A stretch of 64,000 bases of DNA from Thiomicrorhabdus cannonii (lineage in GTDB: Bacteria > Pseudomonadota > Gammaproteobacteria > Thiomicrospirales > Thiomicrospiraceae): assembly GCF_013391695.1 (NCBI RefSeq), contig NZ_JACBGH010000002.1, forward strand, positions 1-64,000. Direction: 5' to 3'. Positions 51,608 to 60,806 of this stretch are shown here, piece by piece. The translations under genes were made by a program, and so were the position numbers. Position 1 is the first letter of the stretch. The number at the start of each line of letters is the position of its first letter. The notes below the pieces were generated by a model. That model did no database searches. It worked only from the letters and a program-made list of their open reading frames with translations, and had not been told where the DNA came from.

Positions 51608-51647
51608 TAAATTATCGATATGTGAATCCATCACGAAATAATGAGAC

Positions 51648-52463
51648 TTATGACTCCAGCCAAATCAGCGACGCCATGCGTCCGGTTTGGCCGTCACGCC
51701 GGTAGGAGTAAAAACGCGCGCTATCCGCATAGGAACACAGACCGCTATCACTGATCTGCTGCACGCCCAATTGCGTCAATTCGGATTTCAACAGGCCGGG
51801 TAGATCGGCCAGATATTTGCCGGTCGCAGCCGGCAACGCTTCAAAAAACCGCGCATTGTGCGCTGCCTGCCCCGCAAATCTGTCAAACACATCCTGCCCC
51901 ACCTCAAAGTGCGGCTGGCGGATACAAGGGCCAATCCATACCAAGAGGTTTTCGGCCTCGTCCGGCAAGCGCTGCAACGTCTGCGTGACAATGCCGTCCG
52001 CCAAACCGCGCCAGCCGGCGTGGATCGCCGCCGCAAGAGTGCCCGTTTTGTTGGTCACCAGAATCGGAATGCAGTCGGCGGTCATCACCACCGCCACCTG
52101 ATTGGAGCTCTGCGTCCATGCCGCATCGGCAACGGGCGCCTGCCATGTCGAAGCCGCCGCCGCATTTAAGTCAACACAGTCCACCGTATGCTGCTGCTCC
52201 AGCCAAAAAGGCTCGCCCGGCAATCCCAACGCATCGCGCAGGCAGTCGCGGTTAGCCTGCACCGCAGCCGGATCATCGCCCACATGGGTGGCAAGATTAA
52301 AACTATCGAAAGGTGGTTGTGAAGCACCACACTCGCTCGCCACCCGGCCTGTTGAGTTTTTACAAACCTCCGGCGCGCGGCGAGTGGTGCAATAGGCACG
52401 CACCTTAGTCGGTGCGCTCCATTGAGGTATGATCAAATTGGCATCATTCCGGAATATCGTCAT
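51648..52463 (-). CDS. pgeF: purine-nucleoside phosphorylase/laccase-domain protein PgeF (YfiH), with inserted repeat
   Basis: This protein of about 272 residues is of the YfiH/DUF152 family, which hydrolyses aberrant peptidoglycan precursors (PgeF) and has purine nucleosidase activity in relatives. It keeps FDSFNLATHVGDD, WLEQQHTVD, MTADCIPILVTN, HAGWRGLADG (zinc His), WIGPCIRQPHFEVG and CSYADSARFYSYRRDGQTGRMASLIWL. Between CTTR and GASQPPFDSFN, where the family has about four residues, there are about 18, including KNSTGRVA encoded by a dispersed repeat. The start at 52463 overlaps rluD by 20 bases; a TTG at 52436 is an alternative. Confidence 0.9.
   Translation of the reverse strand: MTIFRNDANLIIPQWSAPTKVRAYCTTRRAPEVCKNSTGRVASECGASQPPFDSFNLATHVGDDPAAVQANRDCLRDALGLPGEPFWLEQQHTVDCVDLNAAAASTWQAPVADAAWTQSSNQVAVVMTADCIPILVTNKTGTLAAAIHAGWRGLADGIVTQTLQRLPDEAENLLVWIGPCIRQPHFEVGQDVFDRFAGQAAHNARFFEALPAATGKYLADLPGLLKSELTQLGVQQISDSGLCSYADSARFYSYRRDGQTGRMASLIWLES
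51786..51802 (-). repeat. dispersed-repeat-like stretch in pgeF
   Basis: The minus strand reads TACCCGGCCTGTTGAAA, matching the first 15 bases of the core, translated as LPGLLK. The protein is colinear with relatives here, so this may be chance or a conversion rather than an insertion. Confidence 0.45.
52341..52361 (+). repeat. dispersed 20-bp repeat inserted in pgeF
   Basis: CACCCGGCCTGTTGAGTTTT, one base off the core, lies antisense to pgeF and is translated as KNSTGRVA. The surrounding protein shows extra residues against the family. Confidence 0.88.
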
Positions 52464-53493
52464 CCGTGACCCATTCGACTTCCACGCCGTAATCGTAATC
52501 AAACTCGTCGTAGTCGGATTCAAACTGCGATTCAAACGCTTCCAGATCATCACGCAAGGTGTCAATCAGCGCCAGCATGTCGTCCGGCATATCGGCTTTC
52601 CACTTCATGGTCTTGCCGGTTAGCGGATGGGTCAGACTAAGCGCCCCGGCATGCAATGCCTGACGTTTGAATTCGCGCAGAACATCGACAAACCCGTCCA
52701 TCATGCCGCGCGGAATACGCAAACGTTCGCCGTAAACCGGATCGCCAATCAGCGGAAAGCCGATAGACGACATATGCACGCGAATCTGGTGGGTACGCCC
52801 GGTCTCCAATTTGACGCGAATCCGCGTGTGCGCACGGAAATGCTCCATCACACGGTAGTGACTCACCGCCGGCTTGCCGCCGCCGAGCAAACGCACCGCC
52901 ATTTTCTTGCGATCCTGAATACTGCGGCCGATGGGTTTATCGACCGTACCGCCGGCCAGCACGTGACCGACGACCACCGCATCATAGATACGCTCCACCG
53001 CATGACGCTGCAACTGATCCACCAGATGGGTCTGCGCCGGAACGGTTTTGGCGACCACCATCAAACCGGAGGTTTCCTTGTCCAAACGGTGCACAATCCC
53101 GGCACGCGGCACTTCGCGCAACTTAGGATCATGGAACAGCAGCGCGTTCATCAACGTCTGGTCGGGATTACCCGCCCCCGGATGCACCACCAGACCGGCG
53201 GGCTTGTTAATCACCAAAATCGCCTCGTCTTCATAGACGATATCCAGCGGAATCTCCTGGGCGACCAGATCGACCTCGTCGTTCAGTTCGGCTTCCATCA
53301 CCACCTTTTCGCCACCCAGCACACTCTGGCGCGGCTTGGTCCATGCCTGACCGTTGACGGTGACTTTGCCCTCTTTGATCCACTGCTGGATACGGCTGCG
53401 CGAGTATTGCGGAAACAGCTCCGAAACCACCACATCAAAACGCTGCCCCAGGCTGGAGATAGGAATAAATGCCTGTAAAGTTTGTGTACTCAA
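52444..53493 (-). CDS. rluD: 23S rRNA pseudouridine(1911/1915/1917) synthase RluD
   Basis: This 349-residue enzyme has an N-terminal S4 domain (RFDVVVSELFPQYSRSRIQQWIKEGKVTVNG) and a catalytic domain with GIVHRLDKETSGLMVVAKT (catalytic Asp) and LETGRTHQIRVHMSSIGFPLIGDPVYG. The C-terminal tail after MKWKADMPDDM is long and very acidic (ESQFESDYDEFDYDYGVEVEWVTDDD), longer than usual. It is divergent from bamD and overlaps pgeF, the standard order in gammaproteobacteria. Confidence 0.95.
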   Translation of the reverse strand: MSTQTLQAFIPISSLGQRFDVVVSELFPQYSRSRIQQWIKEGKVTVNGQAWTKPRQSVLGGEKVVMEAELNDEVDLVAQEIPLDIVYEDEAILVINKPAGLVVHPGAGNPDQTLMNALLFHDPKLREVPRAGIVHRLDKETSGLMVVAKTVPAQTHLVDQLQRHAVERIYDAVVVGHVLAGGTVDKPIGRSIQDRKKMAVRLLGGGKPAVSHYRVMEHFRAHTRIRVKLETGRTHQIRVHMSSIGFPLIGDPVYGERLRIPRGMMDGFVDVLREFKRQALHAGALSLTHPLTGKTMKWKADMPDDMLALIDTLRDDLEAFESQFESDYDEFDYDYGVEVEWVTDDDIPE

Positions 53494-53548
53494 TTGAGCC
53501 CCTTAAACGTCGTTTTAAACGCCCTTAAAAATCTGTGCAACCCATAAA

Positions 53549-53577
53549 TTGTGATACAATTTTGGTCTTATTAAAAA
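53549..53577 (+). promoter_or_regulatory. candidate bamD promoter
   Basis: TTGTGA (53549-53554), a 17-base spacer and TAAAAA (53572-53577) lie about 20 bases upstream of the bamD ATG, in the rluD-bamD divergent gap. Confidence 0.45.
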
Positions 53578-53598
53578 TGCCTATTGTACCGAACTCAC

Positions 53599-54447
53599 AT
53601 GAAAAAATCGCTGTTATCCGCTGTACTCGCAGCCACTATTTCGCTGCATGGCTGTTCGTCCCTATTGAACAAATCCGACTCCGAAAGAACGGTAGAGGAA
53701 TTCTACAGCACCGCCACCGAAGCCTTTTCCGAGGAAAACTGGGATACGGCGATTGAAAACTACGAAAAACTCAAAGCCTATTTCCCTTACGGAAAATATG
53801 CCGAGCAGACCTACTTGGAACTGGCTTACGCCTATTACCGTTACGACGAACCGGAGTCGGCGATTCGCGAAACCGAAGAGTTCATCAAACTCTATCCCAA
53901 GCACCCTTCTTTGCCTTACGCCTATTATCTGCGTGCCGTGGCGGCTGATTCCATTACCAAAAGCTGGCTCGACAAGTGGATTACCGACCCGGCGCAGCGC
54001 GACATGGTCACCAGTCAACGCGCTTTCGGCTTCTATGAGGCGCTGATTCAGCGTTTCCCGGAAACCGATTATGCTGCGGCCGCCAAAGAACGTCTGGTCA
54101 TTATCCGCAACCGCATGGCGCGCCATGAGTTGCAGGTGGCCAAGTTCTACTTTGACCGCAAAGCCTATCTGGCGGCGGCCAACCGCTGCCGCAAACTGAT
54201 TGAAGACTATCCGCGCGCCGTCATCAACCTGGACGCACTAAAGCTGATGAAAGACAGCTATGGTGCTTTGGGCATGGAACAGAACTACCTCGACACCCTC
54301 AAGGTGTTGGAATTGAACAGCCAAATCCAAGCAGAAGAGCAAGCAGTACGGGAACAGGCACGTGCCGAAGAAGCGGCAAAAATCAAAGCGCCAACCCAAC
54401 AGAAAGAGCAGAGCTGGTGGACCAGCCTGACTTCGATGTTTGATTAG
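53599..54447 (+). CDS. bamD: outer-membrane assembly lipoprotein BamD
   Basis: This 282-residue lipoprotein of the BAM complex folds beta-barrel proteins into the outer membrane. The signal sequence MKKSLLSAVLAATISLHGC has a lipobox with Cys19. Five TPR-like helical repeats follow, including NWDTAIENYEKLKAYFPYGKYAEQTYLELAYAYY, RDMVTSQRAFGFYEALIQRFPETDYA and RKAYLAAANRCRKLIEDYPRA. The C-terminal tail is charged (EEQAVREQARAEEAAKI). The ATG at 53599 is preferred; an upstream in-frame ATG is at 53584. Confidence 0.96.
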   Translation: MKKSLLSAVLAATISLHGCSSLLNKSDSERTVEEFYSTATEAFSEENWDTAIENYEKLKAYFPYGKYAEQTYLELAYAYYRYDEPESAIRETEEFIKLYPKHPSLPYAYYLRAVAADSITKSWLDKWITDPAQRDMVTSQRAFGFYEALIQRFPETDYAAAAKERLVIIRNRMARHELQVAKFYFDRKAYLAAANRCRKLIEDYPRAVINLDALKLMKDSYGALGMEQNYLDTLKVLELNSQIQAEEQAVREQARAEEAAKIKAPTQQKEQSWWTSLTSMFD

Positions 54448-54507
54448 TCGATGTTTGATTAAGGGCAACTGGCTATTTATTCAAGGCCAATCTCTCAACA
54501 GCACCCA

Positions 54508-54540
54508 TTAAAAAGGCCGGAAATTTTTCCGGCCTTTTTG
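54508..54540. terminator. bidirectional terminator after bamD
   Basis: AAAAAGGCCGGAAA and TTTCCGGCCTTTTT pair with a two-base loop, between bamD and nadE, which converge. Confidence 0.88.
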
Positions 54541-54581
54541 TTATCAGATACTGTTATCAGACGCTATTTTCACAAACCCGC

Positions 54582-56210
54582 TTATTCGCTGTAGCGACTG
54601 GTAATCGGATAACGACGGTCACGCCCGAACGCGCGGTGCGTGATTTTGATGCCCGGCGCGGCCTGACGACGCTTGTATTCGCTGCGGTCGATCATGCGGA
54701 TCACCCGGCGCACTTCTGTCTCGTCGATCCCCATCGCGGCGATCTGCTGCGGCGTTTTGTCGTCTTTGACATACGCCTTGATAATCGCATCCAGTACATC
54801 GTATTCCGGCAAAGAGTCCTGATCCACCTGATCGGGACGCAACTCCGCCGACGGCGGACGGGTAATGACACGCTCCGGAATCACCGCTCCCAAACTATTG
54901 CGATAGTTGGCCAGACGGTACACCAGCGTTTTCGGCACATCCTTCAACGGCGAGAAGCCGCCGACCATGTCACCGTACAGAGTGGAGTAGCCGACGGCCA
55001 CTTCACTTTTGTTGCTGGTCGCCACCACCATTTTGCCGGTCTTGTTGGACAACGCCATCAACAGCGTACCGCGAATCCGCGCCTGCAGATTCTCTTCGGT
55101 CAGATCGGCTTCCCTCCCGGCAAACGCCGCCGCCAGCGCGGCTTCAAAGGCGGCATACATCGGCTCGATCGGCATCACGCTGTATTTAACGCCCATGCAT
55201 TTTGCCTGCTCGGCCGCATCTTCCTGACTGATGGCGGCGGTATAACGGAACGGCATCATCACCGCCTCGACCTTGTCCGCGCCCAATGCATCGGCGGCAA
55301 TCGCCAGCGTCAGCGCAGAGTCAATCCCGCCGGAAAGCCCCAGTATCACCCCCGGAAAACCGTTTTTCTGCACATAATCGCGCAACCCGGTTTTCAGGGC
55401 TTCATAAACGCGCGCTTCGGCTTCAAACAGGTTAGCTTGCTGCCCGGCCTGAACCGTCACGCCGTCTGCCGTTTTATGCAACACCACCGGCGTCAAGGCA
55501 TCGCTAAACTCCGGCGCCTGCACCTGAACCTGTCCGTGACAGTCCATCACAAAAGAACCGCCGTCAAACACCAGTTCATCCTGACCGCCGACCTGATTCA
55601 CATAAATCACCGCGCAACCGGCCTCATCAACACGGTGCTTGACGACGTCCAGACGGTCCTGATGTTTCTCCTGCGAAAACGGCGAAGCGTTCAGGTTCAG
55701 AATCACCTCGGCTCCGGCCTCTTTGGCCTGCACCGCCGGCGACACTTTCCAGATGTCCTCGCAAATCAACACCCCAAAACGGATGCCCTTATGTTCCACC
55801 ACGCAAGGTTGCTTGCCCGGTGCAAAATAGCGCTGCTCGTCAAACACGCTGTAATTGGGGAGATGCTGCTTGATATAACTCGCCTGAATCTGGCCGTTTT
55901 CGATCCACGCCGCCATATTGAAACGCTCGCCAAGCTCGTCCATCATCGGATAACCGACTACAACGACGACATCCCGCACGCTTTCGCAAATCCGCGTCAA
56001 AGCCGCATTAATCTGCGGGTAGAGCCCTTCGCGCAACAGCAAATCCTCGGGCGGATAACCCGTCAGCGTCAACTCCGGAAATACCACGATATCCGCCTGC
56101 TGTTGCGTTCTGGCTTGCTTGGAAGCGTCAATCACCAACTGCACGTTTCCGCTGATATCGCCTACCACCGGATTGATTTGCGCCATCACCACAACGACAT
56201 TTTCAGACAT
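54582..56210 (-). CDS. nadE: glutamine-dependent NAD+ synthetase
   Basis: This 542-residue enzyme amidates nicotinate adenine dinucleotide to NAD+, using glutamine. The N-terminal nitrilase-like glutaminase (1-250) has the Glu46-Lys114-Cys150 triad (FPEL, IKQHLPNY, LICEDIWK). The C-terminal synthetase has the ATP loop GLSGGIDSALTLAIA and TSNKSEVAVGYSTLYGDM. The ATG at 56210 is chosen from family alignment. sucD ends about 90 bases upstream with a dispersed repeat between. nadC lies 5 kb away. Confidence 0.96.
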   Translation of the reverse strand: MSENVVVVMAQINPVVGDISGNVQLVIDASKQARTQQQADIVVFPELTLTGYPPEDLLLREGLYPQINAALTRICESVRDVVVVVGYPMMDELGERFNMAAWIENGQIQASYIKQHLPNYSVFDEQRYFAPGKQPCVVEHKGIRFGVLICEDIWKVSPAVQAKEAGAEVILNLNASPFSQEKHQDRLDVVKHRVDEAGCAVIYVNQVGGQDELVFDGGSFVMDCHGQVQVQAPEFSDALTPVVLHKTADGVTVQAGQQANLFEAEARVYEALKTGLRDYVQKNGFPGVILGLSGGIDSALTLAIAADALGADKVEAVMMPFRYTAAISQEDAAEQAKCMGVKYSVMPIEPMYAAFEAALAAAFAGREADLTEENLQARIRGTLLMALSNKTGKMVVATSNKSEVAVGYSTLYGDMVGGFSPLKDVPKTLVYRLANYRNSLGAVIPERVITRPPSAELRPDQVDQDSLPEYDVLDAIIKAYVKDDKTPQQIAAMGIDETEVRRVIRMIDRSEYKRRQAAPGIKITHRAFGRDRRYPITSRYSE

Positions 56211-56257
56211 AGTGTTTACCCGTTTATTGCGTTTAAGATCGGCCTGAAGCATTCGCT

Positions 56258-56279
56258 AAAAAACTCAACAGGCCGGGTA
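56258..56279 (-). repeat. dispersed 20-bp repeat between sucD and nadE
   Basis: The minus strand reads TACCCGGCCTGTTGAGTTTT followed by TT. It lies about 20 bases after the sucD stop in the same sense. Confidence 0.9.
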
Positions 56280-56298
56280 GGAAAGGATTCTGAGCGAC

Positions 56299-57180
56299 TT
56301 AAGCCAGCAGCTTCGCCATGGCGGAACCCAAATCGGCAGGCGAGCGCACCACAGTGACGCCCGCCTCTTCCAGCGCGGCGAACTTGGCTTCCGCCGTACC
56401 CTTACCGCCGGAGACAATCGCACCGGCGTGCCCCATACGTTTGCCGGCCGGAGCCGTCACGCCGGCAATATATGCGACCACCGGCTTGGTGACATTCGCC
56501 TTGATAAACGCCGCCGCGTCTTCTTCGGCCTGACCGCCGATCTCACCGACCATAATAATCCCTTCGGTCTGCGGATCGTCCTGGAACAGACGCAAGCAAT
56601 CGATAAAGTTCATGCCCTGAATCGGGTCGCCGCCGATACCCACGCAGGTCGACTGCCCCAATCCGTTTTGTGTGGTCTGATGCACCGCTTCATAGGTCAA
56701 AGTACCGGAACGCGACACCACGCCCACTTTGCCCGGCAGATGGATATGCCCCGGCATAATGCCGATTTTGCAGCCTTCACCGTTCAAACCGGGGGTAATC
56801 AAACCCGGGCAGTTCGGGCCGATCAGATAGGCATCGGATTTTTCCAGCACGGCACGCACTTTCAGCATATCCGCCACCGGAATCCCCTCGGTGATACAGG
56901 TAATCACCTTGATGCCGGCGTCAATCGCTTCGATAATCGAATCCGCTGCAAACGCCGGTGGCACATAAATCATCGAGGCTTCCGCACCGGTCTGCTGAAC
57001 CGCTTCGCGCACCGTGTTGAACACCGGCAAGCCCAGATGCGTCTGGCCGCCTTTGCCCGGCGTCACGCCGCCGACCATTTTGGTGCCGTAGGCCAACGCC
57101 TGTTCCGAATGGAAAGTCCCTTGCTTACCGGTAAAGCCCTGGCAGATTACTTTCGTGTCTTTGTTGATCAAAATACTCAT
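56299..57180 (-). CDS. sucD: succinyl-CoA ligase, alpha subunit
   Basis: This 293-residue subunit binds CoA and carries the phosphohistidine. Motifs are [31 protein letters not shown] (CoA-binding), [29 protein letters not shown], and the phosphorylated His in [21 protein letters not shown] near 245. Its ATG shares one base with the sucC stop (TAATG), so the two are coupled. sucAB is not next to them. Confidence 0.96.
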   Translation of the reverse strand: MSILINKDTKVICQGFTGKQGTFHSEQALAYGTKMVGGVTPGKGGQTHLGLPVFNTVREAVQQTGAEASMIYVPPAFAADSIIEAIDAGIKVITCITEGIPVADMLKVRAVLEKSDAYLIGPNCPGLITPGLNGEGCKIGIMPGHIHLPGKVGVVSRSGTLTYEAVHQTTQNGLGQSTCVGIGGDPIQGMNFIDCLRLFQDDPQTEGIIMVGEIGGQAEEDAAAFIKANVTKPVVAYIAGVTAPAGKRMGHAGAIVSGGKGTAEAKFAALEEAGVTVVRSPADLGSAMAKLLA

Positions 57181-58355
57181 TACGCTGCCGCTCCCGCTTT
57201 TGCCACTTCCACCACGCGTTTCGCCGCGTCCGCCAGGCCGTCTGCGGTGATAATGCTCAAACCGCTCTGTGCCAGTTTTTCCTTGCCCAACTCGACATTG
57301 GTGCCTTCCAGACGCACCACCACCGGAATGGTCAGACCGACTTCCTGCACCGCCTGGATAATGCCGTCGGCAATCAGGTCGCAACGCACGATACCGCCGA
57401 AAATATTCACCAGAATCGACTTCACTTCGGAAGAGGACAAAATCAGCTTGAACGCCTCCGCCACTCGCTCCGGCGTGGCACCGCCGCCTACATCGAGGAA
57501 GTTGGCCGGCTCGCCGCCGTTCAACTTGATCAAATCCATGGTCGCCATCGCCAGACCGGCGCCGTTGACCATACAGCCGATGTCACCGTCCAGCGCGATA
57601 TAGTTCAACTGATGCTGCGAGGCTTTGGCTTCGCGCTCGTCTTCCTGCGAATAGTCGCGCATCTCCACCAACGCCGGCTGACGATACAGCGCGTTGGCAT
57701 CGATATTGACCTTGGCATCCAGCGCGATCAACGCGTTATCGGCCGTGCGGATCAACGGATTGATCTCCACCTGAGAGACATCCTTGTCCAACGCCAGCTG
57801 ATAGAACTGCTGCATCAACTGCCCGATCTGCTTGAACGCCGTGCCGGTCAAGCCCAACGCAAAGCCGACTTCACGGCACTGGTACGGCATCACGCCGACC
57901 GTCGGGTCGATATGCACCGTCAGAATCTTTTCAGGCGTGTGTTCGGCGACCTCTTCAATATCCATGCCGCCGGCAGCGGAGATGATAAAGGTATGGGTAC
58001 GGCTGACGCGATCCACCACCAGGCTCAGATACAACTCTTCTTCAATCGCCAGGGTTTCTTCGATCAACAGGCTGTTAATCGGCAGCTTTTTACCCGCCGT
58101 CTGGATCGTCGCCAACGAACTGCCCAAAAGCGCCGCTGAGACCTCATGCGCCTCGGCACGGCTCTTGACCAGTTTGACACCGCCCGCCTTGCCGCGCGCG
58201 CCGGCATGAATCTGCGCTTTGACTACCCAGGCATCGCCGCCCACGCTGTCCAACGCCGCATCCAATTCACTTAATTGGGTAATGAGTTGTCCTTTGGGCA
58301 CACCGATGCCGTAATCGCGGAACAACGCCTTTGATTGATATTCATGTAAATTCAC
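57180..58355 (-). CDS. sucC: succinyl-CoA ligase, beta subunit
   Basis: This 391-residue ATP-grasp subunit works with SucD to interconvert succinyl-CoA and succinate. It begins [21 protein letters not shown] and includes [52 protein letters not shown] and [17 protein letters not shown]. The GTG start at 58355 follows GGAGA with 6-base spacing. It heads a two-gene sucC-sucD unit, with nadE next in the same direction. Confidence 0.96.
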   Translation of the reverse strand: MNLHEYQSKALFRDYGIGVPKGQLITQLSELDAALDSVGGDAWVVKAQIHAGARGKAGGVKLVKSRAEAHEVSAALLGSSLATIQTAGKKLPINSLLIEETLAIEEELYLSLVVDRVSRTHTFIISAAGGMDIEEVAEHTPEKILTVHIDPTVGVMPYQCREVGFALGLTGTAFKQIGQLMQQFYQLALDKDVSQVEINPLIRTADNALIALDAKVNIDANALYRQPALVEMRDYSQEDEREAKASQHQLNYIALDGDIGCMVNGAGLAMATMDLIKLNGGEPANFLDVGGGATPERVAEAFKLILSSSEVKSILVNIFGGIVRCDLIADGIIQAVQEVGLTIPVVVRLEGTNVELGKEKLAQSGLSIITADGLADAAKRVVEVAKAGAAA

Positions 58356-58494
58356 AAAAAGTCTCCGATTTTCGCCGCCAAAATCTACACAAACAGGCGG
58401 GAATAAAAAACGCTTTAACTGAGATAAAAATTGCTTTTATTTTATGTTTTTTGGACAATGATTGCATCAACAATTCATAGAAATGGACGCCCTG

Positions 58495-58770
58495 ATGAGA
58501 GCCATCACGTTTTTACTGTTTGTGATTCTGGTATTTCTGCTGGTGCGTTTCACCCTGAACCGCATTATTGAAATTCGCGCCAAGAACCGCGAGGCAGCAA
58601 TCAAAGCCGCAAAGCAGCAAGAAGAACCCGCCGCCGAAGAACCGATGGTGCGCTGCGCGCTATGCGGCATTCACCTGCCGCAGTCCGAAGCGTTTTTTGA
58701 CGGCCAACACACCTTTTGCAGTGAAGGCCATATGCGCGAATATCATCAACAGCAGCAAAGCCAGCAATAA
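58495..58770 (+). CDS. PP0621-family membrane-anchored zinc-ribbon protein
   Basis: This protein of about 91 residues has one N-terminal TM helix (ITFLLFVILVFLLVRFTL), a charged linker, and a small C-terminal metal site: MVRCALCGIHLPQSEAFFDGQHTFCSEGH, with CxxC and Cys/His ligands. The pattern matches the PP0621 family of unknown function. Start choice is open: ATG at 58495 or at 58483. It converges on the FKBP gene. Confidence 0.78.
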   Translation: MRAITFLLFVILVFLLVRFTLNRIIEIRAKNREAAIKAAKQQEEPAAEEPMVRCALCGIHLPQSEAFFDGQHTFCSEGHMREYHQQQQSQQ

Positions 58771-58793
58771 CTCGCGACTCTTCCCATTCAGGC

Positions 58794-59270
58794 TTATGAG
58801 TGAATGGCCACAATCGTGGCCTGAAACACCACCGTATGCCCGGCTAGCGGATGGTTGAAATCAATCACCACTTCATCCTCAGTCAACGCATGCACCTTGC
58901 CCGGGATCTCTTCGCCGACCGGCGTATGGAAACCGATTACATAGCCTTCCTGCAACTCCATATCCGCCGGAAAATCACTGCGCGGCATGGTTTGCAGATT
59001 GGCCGGATCGGGCTGACCAAAGGCCTGTTCCGGCGGCAGCGTAAACGTACCGGTGGTTTCCACCTCCAGACCGATCAACAGCTCGTCCAGCTTATTCAAA
59101 AAGGTGCCGTCGCCGATCGTGAAACGAAAGGTTTCGTCGCCTTCGGTTTCTTCGACCAAAGTACCGTCCAGCAATTTCAAACTGAAACGGATCTCCACGT
59201 CGCTATGCTCACCCACCAGCGGCGGAATGTTTGTAATTGAATTAGGCTTTGCGTTTACGGATTCTGGCAC
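58794..59270 (-). CDS. fkpB: FKBP-type peptidyl-prolyl isomerase, SlpA/FkpB-like
   Basis: This 158-residue protein has an FKBP domain with an IF insert: VEIRFSLKLLDGTLVEETEGDETFRFTIGDGTFLNKLDELLIGLEVETTGTFTLPPEQAFG, then the insert, then VIDFNHPLAGHTVVFQATI. This is the SlyD/SlpA class without the metal-binding tail. The GTG at 59270 follows AAAGGA. Its first 29 bases overlap the diguanylate cyclase gene upstream. The usual neighbour ispH is not present. Confidence 0.9.
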   Translation of the reverse strand: MPESVNAKPNSITNIPPLVGEHSDVEIRFSLKLLDGTLVEETEGDETFRFTIGDGTFLNKLDELLIGLEVETTGTFTLPPEQAFGQPDPANLQTMPRSDFPADMELQEGYVIGFHTPVGEEIPGKVHALTEDEVVIDFNHPLAGHTVVFQATIVAIHS

Positions 59271-60522
59271 TTTTCTGTCCTTTTGCTACTTCTTTAACTT
59301 CACCAAATACGACCACACGGTTTCGTCCGGCCTCCTTGGCCTGATAGAGCGCCTGGTCGGCTGCCTTTATAACCTCTTCGGGCGTTTTAAAACTGGCGTT
59401 GCGCTCCGCCACACCAATACTGACGGTGACTTTGGTCGTGGTATCCTTGCCGTGATGTTTGAACTTGAGTTCGGTCGTTTCCAACTGTTTACGCAGCACC
59501 TCCAGAACCGGCTTGGCCTGTTCCGGGGTTTTTCCGGCAAACACCACGCTGAACTCTTCGCCGCCAAAACGGTACGCCTTACCGCCACCGCCCACACCGC
59601 TCAACACGCGGCTCACCGTTTGCAGCACCAAATCTCCAATGTCGTGGCCGTAAGTATCGTTGAACTTCTTGAAATGGTCCACATCCACCATCGCCACCGT
59701 ATAGCTGCGCCCCAACCCCATAAAGGACTCAAACAGCGCACGGCGCCCGGCCATGCCCGTGAGTTCGTCGGTATAGGCCATTTGATGCACATCAAATACC
59801 AAAGAGAGCACCACCATCAGGGCGGCGATCGTCGCCATCCAGTTCCACAACTCGGGGATGGCGAGATTATTCAGGGCATAGGCCATCAACACCAGTACAA
59901 ACAGCACCACCTGATCCAACACCTTGGGCTTGCGCATCATCGCCATGCGCACCACCATCAGGTTGAGCAGCACAATCGCCACCACCGTGGTCACCATCGG
60001 CATGTGGATGACAAACAGCGGATCCTGGCTGATCGGCGCACTCAGCTGCTCAACCCAGTGCGGCGGCAAATCATACACCAAGCTCTGCAACAACGGCATC
60101 TGCAGCACCAAAACCGCCAGTGTCAGCAGATTAAATCCCCAATGGCGCACGCCGCGTTCCGGCCAGAACAGCCACAAAAACAGATTTAACGGCAAAGCCA
60201 AACCGAGCAACACAAAGAAAAAGGGGATGTCAGGCGTGCGCGGTTGAATCGCCGCGTAATAGTTGAAGGCGAAGGTACTGAGCGCCAGCACCAGCAGAAT
60301 CGCCACAGGGCGGATGCGATTCAGGAAAACGCCGACAAACAGACCGACGGCAACGATGCCGTAAGGCGCATAATCGAGCAGACTCAGCCAAGCGGCAGGC
60401 CAATGTAAAATCTGTTCGGATTGCCACCATGCCAAACCACTCAGTGCCAGTAACCAAAGTGTATGGATAAACAAATCGAATCCTTGCGCCTGTTTGAAAA
60501 CCCAAACTTTACCATCTAGCAC
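59242..60522 (-). CDS. membrane diguanylate cyclase (GGEEF)
   Basis: This 426-residue protein has six to seven hydrophobic helices in its first 250 residues, with no recognised MASE family, and a C-terminal GGDEF domain (about 255-410). The domain starts MAYTDELTGMAGRRALFESF and has an active site FGGEEFSVV, plus VSIGVAER and ADQALYQAKEAGRNRV. It should make c-di-GMP. No RxxD site is seen five residues before GGEEF. It overlaps the FKBP gene by 29 bases. Confidence 0.88.
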   Translation of the reverse strand: MLDGKVWVFKQAQGFDLFIHTLWLLALSGLAWWQSEQILHWPAAWLSLLDYAPYGIVAVGLFVGVFLNRIRPVAILLVLALSTFAFNYYAAIQPRTPDIPFFFVLLGLALPLNLFLWLFWPERGVRHWGFNLLTLAVLVLQMPLLQSLVYDLPPHWVEQLSAPISQDPLFVIHMPMVTTVVAIVLLNLMVVRMAMMRKPKVLDQVVLFVLVLMAYALNNLAIPELWNWMATIAALMVVLSLVFDVHQMAYTDELTGMAGRRALFESFMGLGRSYTVAMVDVDHFKKFNDTYGHDIGDLVLQTVSRVLSGVGGGGKAYRFGGEEFSVVFAGKTPEQAKPVLEVLRKQLETTELKFKHHGKDTTTKVTVSIGVAERNASFKTPEEVIKAADQALYQAKEAGRNRVVVFGEVKEVAKGQKSARIRKRKA

Positions 60523-60587
60523 TCCACGGGTGAAGCGCCAAAGTGCAGATTTAGCGACTTTTTAGAATTTTCAGAAATCGCGCTTCC

Positions 60588-60639
60588 AAAACTGAACAGG
60601 CCGGGTAGGAATCAACCGTTACCCAACCTGTTGAGATTT
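60588..60639. repeat. inverted pair of dispersed repeats
   Basis: AAAACTGAACAGGCCGGGTA (60588-60607) faces TACCCAACCTGTTGAGATTT (60620-60639) across 12 bases. Each arm has drifted. It lies between two divergent genes, where a terminator role is unlikely. The rest of the 60523-60806 gap is AT-rich promoter-like sequence. Confidence 0.8.
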
Positions 60640-60806
60640 ACATAAGCGGGTTTACCAGTCTTGTGGCGGATAAGAGCCGATCGACAACGCATAGCTAGAG
60701 TACGTGTCATATTTAATTAAAAAATGTTTCATACATATACGCAGTATTCAGCATTTAAATACCTTTTCCAATTTTTTTTACTGTCATTTACTTATAAGGA
60801 AAGAAG

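Noticed and set aside
55440-55458. GCCCGGCCTGAACC in nadE and a similar string at 37208 resemble the repeat
   Set aside because: Only about 10 bases match and there is no sign of an insertion in the protein.
60700-60790. Pho box upstream of the phytase-like gene
   Set aside because: TGTCATA and CTGTCAT occur once each, but the 11-base spaced direct repeat of a real Pho box is missing.
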